Below, one piece after another: positions 5,358 to 5,543 of a DNA stretch of 5,543 bases. Within the stretch, counting starts at the first letter, position 1; each line of letters opens with the position of its first letter. Location of the stretch: NCBI GenBank assembly GCA_027001895.1, contig JALTLP010000134.1:1-5543 (forward strand). The letters are read 5' to 3'. The notes under the pieces were generated by a model, which saw only the letters and a program-made list of their open reading frames with translations, did not search any database and had not been told where the DNA came from. The stretch comes from Chromatiales bacterium. GTDB taxonomy: Bacteria; Pseudomonadota; Gammaproteobacteria; UBA6429; Thiohalophilaceae. The position numbers and the translations under genes were made by a program.

Positions 5358-5543
5358 TTAAATATAATTCCTCTTTTAAATTTCAATAGTTTCAGATAAG
5401 TAATAACTTGAGATAAATGTAAATTATTAAGTTTATCCACGCACTTCAGTTCAATTAATAACTCTTCATTAACAACAATATCGCCTCTAAATCCTACCCC
5501 AGGATTCCTCCCCCGATATATCACAGGAATTCCAACTTGTGAT
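5309..5543 (-). CDS. GxxExxY protein (PD-(D/E)XK nuclease-like), 5' end outside the window
   Basis: The 3' part of a gene running in from the right edge; 77 codons are visible, with the frame open to position 5543, so the true start lies outside. The order IPVIYRG, GFRGDIVV, LLIELK, LSQVITYLKLLKF, IIFNFN, LLKNGIKRV matches the C-terminal two thirds of the roughly 125-residue GxxExxY family (PDDEXK_3). The D (GFRGD) and E-x-K (IELK) of the PD-(D/E)XK-type core are present; the GxxExxY motif itself would lie further upstream, outside the window. The family is widespread and its function is not established. The GTG at 5524 is internal to the conserved region and is not the start. The last codons and the 3' flank are duplicated next to ychF. 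Confidence 0.85.
   Translation of the reverse strand, partial: SQVGIPVIYRGRNPGVGFRGDIVVNEELLIELKCVDKLNNLHLSQVITYLKLLKFKRGIIFNFNVILLKNGIKRVSI

Overview
The window looks like chromosomal DNA of a Gram-negative, probably gammaproteobacterial, organism of moderate-to-low GC. The evidence is a periplasmic TctC/Bug-type binding protein, a Crp/Fnr regulator, a proteobacterial-type cobalamin riboswitch ahead of a BtuM-like membrane protein, and a 363-residue YchF, which is the same length as the E. coli protein. Genus cannot be fixed from the sequence.

Left part (1-2046): a solute-binding protein gene (tctC/Bug family) lies on the minus strand and is divergent from a Crp/Fnr-family regulator gene. 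The 317-base divergent region holds a good sigma-70-like promoter for the binding protein and several perfect inverted repeats. One of them, TGTCG-N6-CGACA at 1238-1253, has exact Crp-family half-site spacing. It resembles the site read by the CO sensor CooA, and the regulator's recognition helix (RQTVTSAL) resembles CooA's although its haem ligands are absent. The regulator probably controls itself and perhaps the binding protein; its effector is unknown.

Centre (2047-4003): a vitamin B12 locus. A full cobalamin riboswitch (2161-2371) is followed by an expression platform that appears able to hide the Shine-Dalgarno sequence of the next gene. That gene encodes a six-helix membrane protein matching the solitary cobalamin S-component BtuM, including a cysteine at residue 78. 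Next is a short intergenic stretch that reads, with two single-base frame changes, as the start of a cobB/cbiA cobyrinate amidase (Walker A motif); it looks like the relic of a lost cobalamin-synthesis gene. The last gene encodes a BtuF-like corrinoid-binding protein with no signal peptide, closed off upstream by an in-frame stop, so it is predicted to be cytoplasmic. Together they suggest a B12-repressed uptake or salvage cassette with an unusual pairing: a lone membrane S-component and a cytosolic BtuF homologue, with no ATPase or permease in view.

Right part (4000-5543): ychF runs on the minus strand and shares a 4-base TTAA stop overlap with the BtuF-like gene. Upstream of ychF is a degenerate repeat block of the AACCACGAAG/CACAAAGAGCACGAAG type. 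It includes a decayed copy of the 3' tail of a GxxExxY (PD-(D/E)XK-like) gene and a partial copy of the ychF leader. The intact 3' part of that GxxExxY gene runs off the window's right edge.
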